A stretch of DNA of 64,000 nucleotides from Euryodendron excelsum (Eukaryota > Streptophyta > Magnoliopsida > Ericales > Pentaphylacaceae). The translations under genes were made by a program, and so were the position numbers. The stretch is taken from contig CM065377.1 in NCBI GenBank assembly GCA_033060915.1, forward strand, positions 60,352,683 to 60,416,682, read 5' to 3'. The notes under the pieces are model-generated. The model had not been told where the DNA came from. It was given only the letters and a program-made list of their open reading frames with translations, and did no database searches. Below, in pieces: positions 11,241 to 25,500 of the stretch (its first letter is position 1; every line of letters begins with the position of its first letter).

Positions 11241-13451
11241 GGTTCGGTCGAACCAGTTGCTAGCTGGTTCAGTTTTGATGACGCTGGCTACAATAGTTAT
11301 ACACGTTACCTTACTAATTTGGTTCAAAACGAGCCATATAATAAATATTTTGATTAAAATGAGTCGCATAAACATGTTAACATCTTACGGCGTCCCCTCA
11401 GTTGCCTAGTAATTTGTAAACAATGTCAAAACTTTGAACAGATTGACCACTTCAGTCCATGAAATTAATTTGCTACTTTTGACCACCTTGAGTGACAGTG
11501 GAGATTGTTCTGGTCGCACTGTGATCACTGCTATGGTGATCTATTGAGTATTGACTCTTCTGGTCAATAATCACTCCTATGTTATAAGATATTTTTGGAG
11601 TCACCATCACTCATCTATCTTAATACTGATTCTGGTTATATAATGCTCTGCAATTGTTTTATAATATTAAACTACTCAATATTGATTTCTCGAATTTTGT
11701 CAATAGAGTGGAAGATAGCATTGACCCAGAAATATTAAAGCCTTCTCACGTAATCTTTATTTATGTGTCACTAATGCAATAACCGCCGCAGTGGTTGGTT
11801 TAAATGTCCAACTCACTTACCCAAATAGTAATACTTGAATTTGAGTTCTCGTAATCATAAGTGAGACTAAACCTACTCAGCACTATTAATACGTGGTCGC
11901 CTAACAGTAAACTCTTCGCTTGTATTGGCATTTGGAATATTCTAATTTCTCAACTATTTGCATTATATACCAAAAAAAATTTAATTTTAAACTTAATATT
12001 TGTTTCAAACCCAAGGTATGTACTTTAGATGCATGGGGATACATGTATGCGACTCTGGATTATTGAAGAGAGAGAAGAAATAAAAGCATCATGTGAGCTA
12101 AAGACTCCACCGTCAACATGCAATTAATCATAATAACTATTTATTCTGATTTTTATGTAGATAAACCCAAGACCACCATGCGGGGTAAAAAAGAGCCATA
12201 TCTAGGTAGTATCGATCCTATGAGGTACTACTTCTGTTATGATTTTTTTACCCTCATGTAGATATGGATTACATACTGTAATGCGTAAGCCTTAATGACA
12301 ATAATTGGTATCAGCTCACCATTGAAAATTTGTCCCACCGTATGTATGGTGGGCTGCCCATCACCCCGAAAAACCCACTTGCCTCGCCAAATCCAACTCT
12401 ACCCGATAGGGATGGGCTGAAGTTTCTGGCCCAATTGATTGACGGGGTCGGGCTTGAGATGAGCACTTGATACCCGGCCTGGCTCGCTTATATATAAATG
12501 TCATGTTACAATAATAATTTTGTGTATTAAACATATTTCATTCTTTAAAAAGTACGAAACCACAGTGGGAATTGAATGTTTGATCTCTTGTTGGAATTGA
12601 AAATATGTCAACTAGCTATTGTAACAATTGCATAAATTATTTACTTTAAACTAATTATAGTTTCAAAGCATTACTTTATGCACTAGGCGGGTTGGGCTAA
12701 CGCTTTCATACACTTTCAACATCGCCTTGGGCTGAAGAGTTTAAGCTTGATGTCTAGCCAGCTCGGTCCAACGCCTTAAATTTTATAGTCCAAGCCCGGC
12801 CCAGTCCGGCTCGGTCCGGTATGGCCTAGCTCGTAGCCGCTCCTATTTGCATGCAACCTGCAAGACACAGAATAGAGTACAAAAAAATTATATATATATT
12901 TTTTATTCTTCGGAAATAAAACAAAGAGGAGACAACAAACTGAGAATGACTCTAGGCATTATTGATTTATAGGCAGAAAGCAAAGAGGAGACAACAAGTG
13001 GGGAAGGGACTACGGAAAACGAGACGGCCAAAATGGAGGCGGCTAAACTGCTTAGGTCATCCAATATGTCATACTGACTACATAATTTCTTGTCATGTTG
13101 TCCACTAAAAGTGGTCCGACTTGCTCGGGATAGCCCTCTATTTGTATTCAAAAGGTTCAGTCCGATCATTGCTTAGATTAGCCAATTTATCTTCACGGCC
13201 TTTTTGCAGAATTATGGTAAGCACCACGTAGATCCCCCACAGTTCCGCTTCCATACTTGAGCAGCCATGAAGCTTCCGTAGTACTCATACAGCGAAGTAC
13301 CTCTTTCACCTCTGAATACTCTTCCATAGCTAACTAGCGTGGATCTCGTCTAGCAGTTCCATCTATGTTTAGCTTTATAGATAATAAAAAAAATTATCGT
13401 GAACTACACTTTATGGCATTGGAGTTGGGTTCGAAAACACGTTACTATGAA

Positions 13452-13452
<1 letters not shown>
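11241..13452. other. Intergenic region, GC-rich patch at about 12340-12850
   Basis: No gene is recognised. The 12340-12850 patch contains cccggcccagtccggctcgg and similar words and ends with ctcgtagccgctcct. It looks like a degraded non-autonomous element of the type at 10720-11060. A weak PBS-like tggtatcag lies at about 12307. Confidence 0.3.

Positions 13453-13494
<42 letters not shown>
13453..13494. repeat. (ATT)14 microsatellite
   Basis: Fourteen uninterrupted att trinucleotides are read directly. The locus is intergenic and likely polymorphic in length. Confidence 0.95.
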
Positions 13495-13496
<2 letters not shown>

Positions 13497-13739
13497 AAGG
13501 TTTCTAAGATGCTGGAAAATAACAGGCAACCTTATTATCATAAGATGCTTAAATAACAATGGAACAATTTTACCAGCATTAGCTAAAAATTACCGTAATA
13601 GCTCCTATGACTCATTAAATATGGACAACCATTCGCACACATGGCAACAATGCCTTCCTTTTGGTAAGAATAAGAGAAAATGTAGCATCTTCATGCAAGA
13701 AAATTTAATCCTATATTGTCAAAATAATATTTGAGAAAT

Positions 13740-14160
13740 GGGTTACACTTAGCCCCTTACACTTTGCCTATAATCTCACTTTAATTCTCTATTCTTTCAA
13801 TTATAACAATCAACTCCGTACACTTTGCAACCCTACAATTTGCGAGATCAAGTAGCAATGTGTACCTTTCATCAACCACCATTCCCATATGATTCTCACA
13901 TGAGCTATGTCAATCGCTTTTTTTGAATTCAAAATAATTACAAGCAAATAATAAGGTTAATACACTTAGAAACCTACACTTTATACTAAATTCTACTTTG
14001 ATCCCACATACACATTTTCTTTTATTGGACTAAAAGTAGTTAATAGGAGGTTCACTTTGCAACTTGACTATAAGTATAGAGGATTAGTTGTTACAATATA
14101 AAAATAAAAGACCGAAGTAAAATTCGATAAAAAGTGCAAGGTTGCTAGTGTAATCAACCC
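13740..14160. mobile_element. Mutator-type MITE, 421 bp
   Basis: The left end gggttacacttagcccctta and the right end, reverse-complemented gggttgattacactagcaac, begin long imperfect inverted repeats that both run into ttgtaacaac-like blocks. The flanks ttgagaaat and ttcagattt agree at 6 of 9 positions, so the target duplication is decayed. It is similar in style to the 1751-2070 element. Confidence 0.45.
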
Positions 14161-15438
14161 TTCAGATTTTATGTTTAAACATACACTAACAAAGACCACA
14201 GCTTTGCAACAATTCCTGGATATAAAAACATAGCAATAGAACCTCAAATTATATCAAGTACTTGCACTGTTGCACATTATCCAAGCACAACACTTTTACC
14301 TTCTTAACATGGATAGCCTTTCCATAAAAAATTATCCAGTACTCTTGGAGTATCACTTTATCAAGTAGAGGACCCACTTCTATATGAGTGGAGGAGTAAG
14401 GACAAGTGGTGTTCGAAGAGCACTGAATAATTTTCTCTTTCCTATTCACTCTTCATCTTAATTACTCTTTGACGGTTTTTCACTGGCCATTCCAAAACTA
14501 TTCCAATGAATAAAAACTCCCTGACTTCCAAGTAAATACCAACTAGAAATAAGGAAGAAAAAACAAAAGAAGAAAAGAAAATAAACAATAGAAATGTCAA
14601 ATGGATAACCCCGATGATTTGTTTCACTTATTTGGATGAACAATACAATTTCAATGAACATAAATTGACTTGATCCTAGCTAATGCAAAAAAAAATTAAA
14701 TTTACTTGGAGTTTCACTGCCACTATATGAATTGAATTGGAGGTGAAAACATTACAAAAATTCGAACTACTCTCTAAAATTTTTACTGCGTTTTGATTGA
14801 ATTGCTTGATTCGATAATCAACTTTGTGTATGCCCATGTGTTTTACCACACTGATCTTAATGTAAATCTTTTATCAAGATGAATTTGCCATCAATATTGT
14901 GCTTAATTGCCGAGAAGTAGAAGAGAGAAGTGACTAGCTTTTATTGAAAGGCCAAAAGTTTTTAAGGCATTTCCCTAACTAGGTTTCTTAGACATCAAAA
15001 GAGCGATTTAGAATTACATGATGTTCTTTTTTGTTTTAAATAATAATGGTGAGTTTGCCCTTGGTCCTGAGATGAAGCTGTTAGTTTGAAAATAGATAGT
15101 CAAATATTAAGGTAAAAGTATAATTTTAGCAAACTATAATGGCTTGTTAATTAAATATTCTTTTAAAGTGTTAGTTTGAGAATTATTTTCTGAAAAAGTG
15201 TTAGATAAGGAATTATTTTAAAAAAGAATGTTATTTTGGCAAAAAAAAAAAAAACTCTATTTGGGGAATTTGGAATATATTAATGCAAGTGATGTCATAT
15301 TCTATATGAGAATTGATCTGTTTTGCCTTTAGTTTTCATTTATTACGTATTAACTTTTTGATTGAGGCATGTAATTAATTTTTTAGCCATTACTCGTTGT
15401 GTTATTGATTATATGTTGCTTAATGCTGAATCATTGTA

Positions 15439-15470
<32 letters not shown>

Positions 15471-16775
15471 TTATATATATATTTTCACAAGGCGACCTTG
15501 TTTTTTTCTCTCATATTTTTGAAGTTATTAAAATTACTTAAAGAGAATATGATACGCGATACAAAAATACTAAAAGAGAATAAACGCTATATATCACGAC
15601 TTGACCTTCTCAAATTTCATAGTGCCAAGAGTGTTGTGCACTAAGTTGCCCTTTTCGAGAGAAAATCTACTAATAGAAATATGTAGTGGAAAACCAAATT
15701 GTTCAAGGACATAAAAGGATAGAGCATGGCTATACAAACACAATTTTTTCTATAAAATTTTCATACAAAATGATGTGATTGTTTGTGGTCCTTTTATTTC
15801 GGATCAGAATACCTCATATTTTAGCTCATAATTTGAAAAATCATTACCACATCAATTTGGTGGAGTTTTTTTTTTTTTATAGAATTTTCCAAAAGGAAAA
15901 CAGATGCTCTATGTTTTTTTACCTCGACATGTGACACAGGTTACAAGGGAGACTTGAACAACTTGCCCTCTTAAAGAGGTTTTCTTTGGTTGCTAGAAAA
16001 TTTATTAATTTTAGGTTTGGGAAATTTTCTCGTTTAGTAACGCTATCAGTTTTTATTTTTTGTTGTGTGTTTTTACTATTTGTTTTTTTTTTTATGTGTT
16101 TTTTGTGTTCTGATGACAGACATTTGTAGATTACCGTTGATACTATTTTAGTGTTTTTTATTTTTTTTTTTTAAATTTTGTAAACAACTAAAACCAAAAA
16201 AACATTCAACAGTCATTTTTTTAAATTTTAAAAACAAAAACAAAAAACATTACCAAACAAGGCCTAATGCTCTAAATCTTGTTTTCATTATTCCTTGGCG
16301 CATCAAAAAGGTTGCTCTATTGCAACTCAGGCATCGCAAGTCTAAGGAGCAAACTTTTAACATCAATGGAGGCAACTAATCGGCCTCTAAATTTCTCGTT
16401 ACCTCATTATCAGCTCTCCATTTGTTTACTGGTTAAAAAGATGAAGTTAGGCCTGTTCTATACACATAATTTTTGTTGGTATCTAAAACAATATTGTTAG
16501 TTTACTACACAGGTGCTTACATACATCAGCCAGTCTACAATTCTGGTATAATACATTTCATCAATAGATATAAGTCCAAGGAAGTGGAAATATGCTTACG
16601 TGTGAATTGTGATATATCCAATCTCCATGAGACCAATTCAAAAAGAAGAATAAGACTATGTCATACTAGTAATCAACAACTCAGGCCTTGACCCCTTTTC
16701 TTGAAGCACAATCTTCTGATTTGTTGTCTCCCTACAAAAGCCATGGAAGGTAACCGAAACACAGCAATTCCGCTC
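14161..16775. other. Intergenic AT-rich region
   Basis: No gene is recognised. There is a (TA)n-rich tract at about 15437-15492. A possible degraded MITE at about 16030-16262 is bounded by cgtttagtaacg and cattaccaaacaagg, which are roughly complementary. Other open frames here are short and have no family resemblance. Confidence 0.4.
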
Positions 16776-16778
16776 TTA

Positions 16779-16951
16779 GGGGTGTTTGGGTGACTACCTA
16801 TAAACAAATTTTAAAAAATCACTTTTCAAATAATTTTTTAAAAAAATCATGTTAGATATAAACCACCTTTTATCATCACTCAAAACACTATTCAAAAAAG
16901 TCGTAACCACAAACCATAAACTATTAAATAAGCTAAGATCCAAACATCCCC
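16779..16951. mobile_element. Tourist-type (PIF/Harbinger) MITE, 173 bp
   Basis: The ends ggggtgtttggg and, reverse-complemented, ggggatgtttgg are terminal inverted repeats. The 3-bp target duplication TTA (16776-16778 and 16952-16954) is typical of Tourist elements. It sits about 470 bp 3' of the AIR9 stop codon. Confidence 0.65.
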
Positions 16952-16954
16952 TTA

Positions 16955-17418
16955 ATAGGCCGACTGTCACGAACAAAGTTAGCCATTGAAGTAGTGTCCG
17001 AACATAAAATCATTTGTAAGAATAAGTCTATTGCACAATGTTTCTCCAATGAATATTCATCATGCCAATAGCAAAATTGCAGTTTACTAAAAAAGTTAAA
17101 TTCATGTACAACAAAACACAACCAACAATTTACTAGATCTCCCCAATTTCCAATGTATTGTAATTTGTATATCATATTTAAGAATATAATCATTGTTACA
17201 GAAATATACAGTAATTGTAACATCCCATATCCCTCTGATGCTGCACACCATTTCTAACAACAACAATGCTCTATAAGCAAAATAAAACAATGGCAGGGAA
17301 AAGGGGGGACAAAAAACATAACTGAGGCAACATCCATAGCTCAAAAGGCAACCCCAAGATGCCAAGGGCAATTAAAAGAAAGCTAATATGGACTCAAATT
17401 ACAAACATTTACAGTAAT
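16955..17418 (-). other. AIR9 3' flank, probable 3' UTR
   Basis: This segment directly follows the AIR9 stop codon on the minus strand. It is T-rich in the transcribed sense with no coding similarity. An AATAAA-like sequence overlaps the stop region, but the polyadenylation site cannot be fixed. Confidence 0.4.
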
Positions 17419-17595
17419 TTATTTATCTATTTTGAGTAGAGAGTTGAGGGAAGTGCTGTTGAATCGCTGAGCAAGGCCTCGAATCACAAGTACAATAACA
17501 TCTCGTAGGTGTCGTGTCTGCACCAGTAAGTCTACTTCATTCTCACTGTCCACTACGATCCGAAGTCGATGTTGATCGTTCCGGAAGAGCTCCAC
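17419..17595 (-). CDS. AIR9: AIR9 last exon
   Basis: It encodes VELFRNDQHRLRIVVDSENE, VDLLVQTRHLRDVIVLVIRG and LAQRFNSTSLNSLLKIDK, then a TAA stop at 17419-17421. Acceptor ttccag. The family's C-terminus is complete. Confidence 0.94.
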   Translation of the reverse strand: MELFRNDQHRLRIVVDSENEVDLLVQTRHLRDVIVLVIRGLAQRFNSTSLNSLLKIDK

Positions 17596-20500
17596 CTGGA
17601 AAATATCCTCTCCCAGATACTTTTAAGTATTTTGTATCACAAAAATGACACAACAAAAATAAAATCATGATAGTAATAAAATAATGCATGAGGATTAGGA
17701 CATCAATATACCCCAGCTGAAAGTCCCCATATGCATGAAATATAAATTATGCTTATTTACCAGAAATTCCGGCAGTGAGCTATCACTCTGCAAGTTCTGT
17801 CACACTAAAAGCTTTTTATTTGAGATTGATTCAGGGAATAAGTATTATTTTTTATTTTGTTATCATTGCAACAAAAGTTAAAAAAAGAAGGCAACTAAGT
17901 TTCCTACTTGGCATTATTAGGTTATTTTGAGAATCAGATTTTGCTTTTTCTATAGGATGTCATTCAATAAATCATTAATTATGACGATATTTAGTGATGA
18001 CAAAATCTTTGGTGCCTTATCCATTTTAAAGCTTTTTCAAACTACTATTTACACAGTTTAAAATCACTATTCCATCCAGATCTAAACCTTTTCCACAGTG
18101 ATAGCACAGACAATCCTCATCCAGCATTACATTCAATCAGTCACCTTCTTTCTGGATGATCAACAAGACTACTTAGCACCAAAAAAGCTTAGTAAACAGA
18201 ACAATTGAAAACCTTTCTTGAGGTTAGTATGACAGTTCTCCTGTGTCAGTGAGCAAATACCTGAACAATGCAATATACTGACATGATGCATATACATTTG
18301 TTTCGTAACCGTGAAAACCTTTTTAAAAACCATTAATCTTCACCTATCCATACGACATAAGAATATGGTCTTGAATTAAAAATTGTGTTTAACACAAGCT
18401 GTCAATCAATGCATGGAGTAGGGAGTCACCCACTGTGGAAACTGCAAGTTTGAAATTTTTTAAACCAAAATTTACAGTTTAAAATTAAAATCTTTAATGC
18501 CACAAGTGGATGCTTAGAAAACAGGAAATGGGACTTAAAAAACTTGGTATCATATTAGACTAAATACAGGGCCTATCTTGAGTTTAGAAAAACAAACTTA
18601 CATGGAAGGGAGGAGCATAGCTTCCACGAATTTCAGTAGTGGGAAAAGAAGTCTTAGAACCAGGCTTCACAACCTTGATTCTCTTTCTATTGACCTCCAG
18701 AATTCTTCTCTCCAGACTACCCATTCCTGGAACCTGGATTATCGATAAAGATGAAAATACTTATAAGGCATTTTTATACCATTTCTCGTACGCGAGGTTA
18801 AAAAAAAAAAAACACTAACAAAATGGAGAGAAAATAAACAGAAGATACGTGCCTTTTTAGGAGATCTGTCCTTGTCGCACAATGCCTGTCCAAAAAACTA
18901 GGTTGTCAGCTCATAGATGATAAACAGGTTAATTTCTTTGACACAACTCATTTAGAGTATCTTATTTTAATCTAGTCGATCAAAATTTCATTTTGCTGTA
19001 TCGCTTTGGTCGGCTCAAAAACAAAAGTGTTTTGGAAACATGATGAAAACAGAAAGAGAAAAAAATAGGAAACATAGGAAATATGAATTGAAATCCATCC
19101 ATGTGTATTTCTAAAGCTAATAAATAAATAATTGAACATGATTGAAGCTATAGTCATTTAGGTTAGTGAAAACTATGATGCCATTGAATAGTAAATACTA
19201 ATATGCACAAAAACATAGTCAGAAAATTAATTAAAGTAATTGCATTAATTATTAATTAATTAAATTTGAGGATTAAGTTTTATTTTATAAAATGATACTA
19301 ACTTATTGTTGATATTACATTATTATAAAATAATTAGAAAGTTTATGAGTTTCGTTAATGCGTTAGTTTTCAAATAAGGATTTGAAAATTTTTAGCCTAA
19401 ATTAATTATAGTGACAATAAATAAAACTCCCATAAATAATAAATATGACATTATTTATATGACATTAATTAGAACAATTAATGGATCCACAAGCAAGGAT
19501 TAAAATAAACCAAGGAAAGCTTGTATATGTTCTCTTAAACCAATAAAAACATGTTGAAGAAGATTATTCGGAATCTTCTAATAAATGTCGAAACAACTCA
19601 TGATGTCGGTATGTTTCGTAGTGTTTCTGTGTGTTTAGTTGTGTTTCAGTATATTTTAGTGGATACATTGTAATTTCTGTATTCCCCTAATGTTTTCGGG
19701 TTGGTTCCATAGGAAATGGAAACGAAACAAAAGGAAATTTTGTTCCTTATATCTAGTTCACAAGGAGATTGTCTCATATTCTTGGAAACTTTACACTCAA
19801 CTACTCATGCAACAAGATTGCCAAAAACCCCAGCCAATGCATCTTTAGGGCTGGTATATACGCTTCGGCTCAGATCTGTGGTCCACCAAGTGCATGGGTA
19901 CAAGCACCACAAATGCATGTCATATACAGCTAAAGATGCAACTAAAAGCATGATGCATACACAGGATAATGACCTAATAATCATAAGGAGATGCAACTGA
20001 TTTTTTGTTTTCTTTTTAATAAATTCAGATTTGGAAAATTCCAAAAAAGCACACTTTCTCATTGATACTGGGGTATAATATATAGCATTACGAGACACAA
20101 TAAAAATCCCTTCGTCAGGAATCTTATGGAGGATTATAAACATATAATCAGTAGAGAAACCGAGAAATCAGCATAATATATGCAGCATGAGGAAGATATC
20201 TACTGGGGACAGAGATGGAAAGGTTAGCTAGCCAGTAGGTGGATGTAATTCAAGTTGGAGCGTGAATGTCCATCACACCCCAACTTGCAAATAAGATGAT
20301 GAAAGCAGTCCCCTACCAAAGTTTTAGTGAAGACATCAAAAAGTTGGTTGGATGAATGAATACGCAAAGTTTAAACTAGACCTCATAATTTCTTTTATTT
20401 TTGATTTATTTATTTATTTATTTTGCAAAAAATATCGCAATCAATTTCAATTTCCTTGGTTCCTCATGGAAGACAAGATCAGTCAGAATGTGAAGAGCTA

Positions 20501-22516
20501 CTTGGATATCACAATAAAAGCGGAAGGTTGAGAAAGTTACCCCAATCAGTCAACAAGTATGAAAGCCATCAAAGTTCACAAGCAGCTGATATTCCACCTC
20601 AGCCAAGGACCTCGAGATAGTTTCTTGTTTCTTTGTCAATAGCCAACTCATCTAAAAGCTTAAGCTACTAGAAAGAGATGTGTGACTTCATTATTCATAT
20701 TCTAAACACGTCCCCCTCACATGTGGTCAGGCTTTCCACCACAAGCGAGCCAAACAATTGCAAGTACTATAATTGTCAAGTAGGGGGTGAGATTTGAGCA
20801 CATCGTAACTTAACATTTTCCAAAAAGCACCCTCAAGCTATGTTACCCAGACTCGGGTGCGTGTGTCGAACACGGGTACGTATCTAAAGTTCAGATTCGC
20901 CTCTTCCTTAGCTTATAGGATACGGGGACTCGGCAAAAAAGTGTCCAAAAATTGGATGCGGGTACGAGAATACGACAAATAGAACATTGAACAATGATAA
21001 ATTTTATTTATTGTTATTAATTTGTATAAGCACATCTTCATATTTATTTAGAAAATTTATTATACATATACATAATACCAAGTTAAAATAATTTTTTAGG
21101 ATATAGAAAGGTTTGTAATGAAAGAAAAAATAATATCTGAATTTTTTTCTTGAAAATCATATTTGACTTTTAAAAGGATTGAATTTAAAAAATTATAATT
21201 TTTATAAACAATATGCTAGCCAGCTGTTTCACACAACAGGCCCATTTTTCTATATATCTATACCCAACAATGTGCACACCAGCTGTTGACACACAAGTTT
21301 GTTTTCCCATGTATCTACAACTCACTTTTCAAAGTGTAAAGCAAAAGCAAAACCGACATCCCTTTCTCTTCCAATTAATAACATTATCACTCTCTCTCTC
21401 TCTCTCTCACAACCCCCAAATCCCAATCGTCTTCCTCATACGAACCACTAGTCCACCACAGCTTCTCATGGTCGTTGATGGCTATATGTCGGTTACTTTA
21501 TCATACTTCCGACGCCGAAAAGGTAATCTCAAGCTGTTTCGACTGTTTCGATGGTTTCGACAAGTCCACGGAATCCAGCGATAACAGCCTCGATTTGGAA
21601 TATTCTAGCGTCACAGCTTGCAATGGCTCTGAAATGATGCTCGACCAAGACAACTGTGTCGAGAGAAAGAGAGTCGTGCTGGACGCAGATCCCATACCCG
21701 CACCGGCGACGTGTCGTGTCGTGTCGACACGGGTACTTTGCCCCAAACTGCCAAGTCCAGGTAACACAGCCCTCAAGTGTGCTAAGCTTCCCACCCTATG
21801 CAGTCCAAACACATGCAAGTAATACAATAGTCACATATGAAGTGAGATTTTAGCACAGTGTAACTTCGTTATTTATATCCACAATATGCCCCCTCACATA
21901 TGACCATGCTTCCAATCATAAGCGGGCCAAACATGTGCAAGTACTATGATTATTAAGTAGGCATTGAGATTCAAGTGTAGGATGTAACACCCTAAATCCC
22001 ACATCTCGTTTAAACATTTAATTATGAGATATTTGTGCTTAATTGTATGTATACTGTAGTTTTGTGTGACCTTAATTGATTAATTGGGTTAGAATTGCAT
22101 AGGTGTATATACGCAATTAAGGATGGGTTAGAATTGCATAGGTGCATATACCTAATTAAGGATTTCTTGTAATTACCCAAATTAGATTTTAGATGCATGA
22201 GATGTGGCCAAGTAATTTAAGTAGTTAGCTTTAACCATGGTTACTTAGAATTAACCCTTGATTTATTGATGCATGAACCCACACACTTGGTTGCATGAAA
22301 GAGTGTCATATCATTATAAAGGATCATCTCTTTACTCCTTAGAGGGACATGTGTTCCACTATACATGCAAAGGATAGGACATGTGAACCACCATCATGTA
22401 CTAATTGCTTGCACTTATGTAAAGAGATAGAGAATAAGTGGGATTTATAGAGACCCTACTATAAACTTCTTTTACTCACTACCATAGATATTTTCATATT
22501 GACATGAATGGGTAGT

Positions 22517-22547
<31 letters not shown>

Positions 22548-25500
22548 GGAGAAGCGTATGGGAGAAGTCAGAAGTCTCTAGAAAAGGTGGGTCTTGCTAG
22601 ACCTTGTTGTTTGGCTTAAAAGAAAGTGAAGGAAAATGTAGAAAAAAGTAAAAGAAATTTATAGAAGACTTCAACCTAGTTTAAACCAAGGTATGTAATT
22701 AATTTATATGCTCATACTACTACATTTAATCGGTTAGAAAATCCTCTAAAACACTTTTTTGATGAGAAATTGAGGGTTTATGCTTTGAAAGAAGACCATG
22801 CTTTAATCAAGACCATGTTTTGAAGATCTTTTGTGACTATAACCATGTTATGACCTTCATTTACCTAGGGTTGGAACCATGAGACTTTATTGGAGATTTT
22901 GGGTTCTCCATTTTGATATTCGACCTTAAAGAAGAAAACAACTTTTGAATGAGACCAAGATTTAAAGTGTGTTTTCTATGCCATTGGAAAATAGACTTTT
23001 ACACCTTTATATTGACAATTTATGGACCAAAGTCCAAGTTAAAAAGAATGACTTATGGCTATTTGAAGTTAGCACCTTGTTTCTATCCTGAACTTACTTT
23101 TTGTATGCAAGAGTCGACACCTGTGTTAAAGGGTCAACACTTGTGAACCTAGAATTTGGACATGAGCAATCTGTGAAAAAGAGTAGACATTTTTCAGCAC
23201 AAGAGTCGACACCTTCAGCCCCAGCATAGACACCATCACCACAAGAGTAGACACTCTTGCCCAAGTTTTGACACTTTAATCAAGAGGCTACACTTTAGTT
23301 AGAACATCAAAAGCTCTTCACTCTAGAATACTTTTGCACTATTTGAGGACCTATTAATAAGAGTTAGGAGTTGTTTCTTGAACATATTATATGTCTTGAT
23401 TGTGTATGATTATCACAAGGAGGAATTCGGAGCATTAAGGGACTCAAGGTGAGTAATGAAGTAATTAGAGTAACTCTATTGTATTTTCTATACAAATGTA
23501 TTCTTTACTACAAACTTGCACAATTGAGATGCTTTCAATACAAAGGTTTTATCTATGATATTTCTAAAGTATAATTACCATTGTTTGTGATAAGCTTTGT
23601 ATCTATCACACTTTGCAAACCCATAGACTTAACTATGTATGTATTGTTTAAAGATGCATTTTGAAAAGCTATTATGTGCCAAGCTTGGGGTCTTACATCC
23701 GAGCGACTTTAATTTCGTTGGACATGTCTTTGCTATGCTTGAGACTCATATTAGGTTTTGTTAAGTTGCATGATGTACCTTTTTGGGAGCTTTGGATGAT
23801 GTTAAATTGGTAATTGTTAAAGCTTATTATTTTCCTACTCTTTCTTATAAGAGTAATCTTGTAATCTTGTTACATATTTTGATTAGTATATATGAAAGCT
23901 AAAGTGTAGGAATTACTTCATATAATCCTAAGCCTATTCTGTTACCTCTACATTCTCTGTCTCTTCTCTCCTTCTTTCATCTAACCCTAAATTTCACTTT
24001 AACTTAATATCAGAGTACCTCGATCCTCACCTTAAACCTATAAAAAAATATCATAAAAATTTGCTTATTGTGATTAGGGCTGACATCATCATCCATATGG
24101 ATGACGTCAGCAATCGTTGGCATGTGCTGAGTCTCATGGTATTTTTTTTATAATTTTTAAAAATCATCTGATGCATCGTTTGATTTTTTGGATAATTTTA
24201 AGATTTTTTGCCCTATTTTTTTCAATCTGCCCTTCTGCGCATCTCCCGTTTTTTTTGCTACTTGAATCTACTTCTATGAGTGCCGATATGATGCTCTAGA
24301 GGCATTCTTGGTGTTTTCTTGCTCGTTTGTTGGATTTCGTTGGCTATTTTGACCTTTTTGGTAGTTGGCTCTATTCATGGAGGTTGTTTTGGCTTCTTTT
24401 GGTTGATTTCCTGCACTACTTAGCGTTGATATAGTGTTCTAGAGGCTCTGTGGTGGTTGCTTTGGCTGTTTGGTCCTTGTTTGGCCTTTATTGGTTGCGT
24501 TCCTGCCCCCTTGGTGGTTTCTCATTGATTTCTTAATTTTTTTTAGCTGTTTTGTGCACCATAATGGGCTTCTCTTGTGGCCTTGCTTCCTGTTGGTTAA
24601 CTGGTTTTTGTTTTTTATGGCTACTTCCGATTCCAACTGCCTGAACCCAAATCGTCTTTGATTAAGGAGGATGATTTACCTTGATCCATTACCTCCAAGC
24701 GATTAAATTGTTTGAATTATCTTGCCTGGGCTCATACCGTGAAAGTCTTTTTTTGTGACAAACGCAAATTGAAATATATTACCTGTCTTCCTCCTTCAAC
24801 CGATGACCCCCTTTCTAATGATTAGCTAGCTGAAGATTCTATTGTTATAGGGTTGTTATAGCATAGTTTGGAGCCTCACATTACTACTACAGTTGAATTT
24901 TGTGATTCATCTAAGAAGATTTGGGATTCTGTCACTGAATCCTTTTCCCAGTAGAGTAATGTTTCCTAGGCCTTTGAACTGTATGAAAATATCTTCACCA
25001 CTAAACAATATGAAAAGTCCTTGTCTGATTATTACAGTACTCTCAAGCATTTATGGGAGCAATTGTTGCACTATCGCCCATTTACTCCTGATTTAGAGCA
25101 ACAGAAACGACAATGAGAGGACTTTATGATTGCATCCTTACTTTCTTATTTAAATTCTGATCTCTGTGGCTTCAAGGATCAAATTCTTGCCAGTGAGACA
25201 CTACCTACTACTGCCAATGCTTATTCTCGGTTGTTACGGTCATCTCTAGGAGAACCTTCTGTTCATAATACCTCCACTTCTCCTTCCTTGTAGTCTTCTG
25301 CCTTAGTTACTCGTAATGGCAGTTATGGTTCCTTTCGTGGTGGTGGTGGCTTTTGTCGTGGTCGCGGAGGCCGCAATTCTCATGGTAGCAATTTTCGTGG
25401 TACTTATCGTGATCGCGGTGGTTCTTCTGGCCGTAGTCCTGGTACTTAAGGTCGCAACAATTTTAAGTGTACTCATTGTGATGGTACCAAACATACTGAA

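Noticed and set aside
17102..17371. 89-residue minus-strand open frame downstream of AIR9
   Set aside because: It lies after the AIR9 stop in probable 3' UTR and has no family resemblance.
19716..20143. 94- and 112-residue overlapping open frames on opposite strands
   Set aside because: Intronic, overlapping and without recognisable protein features.
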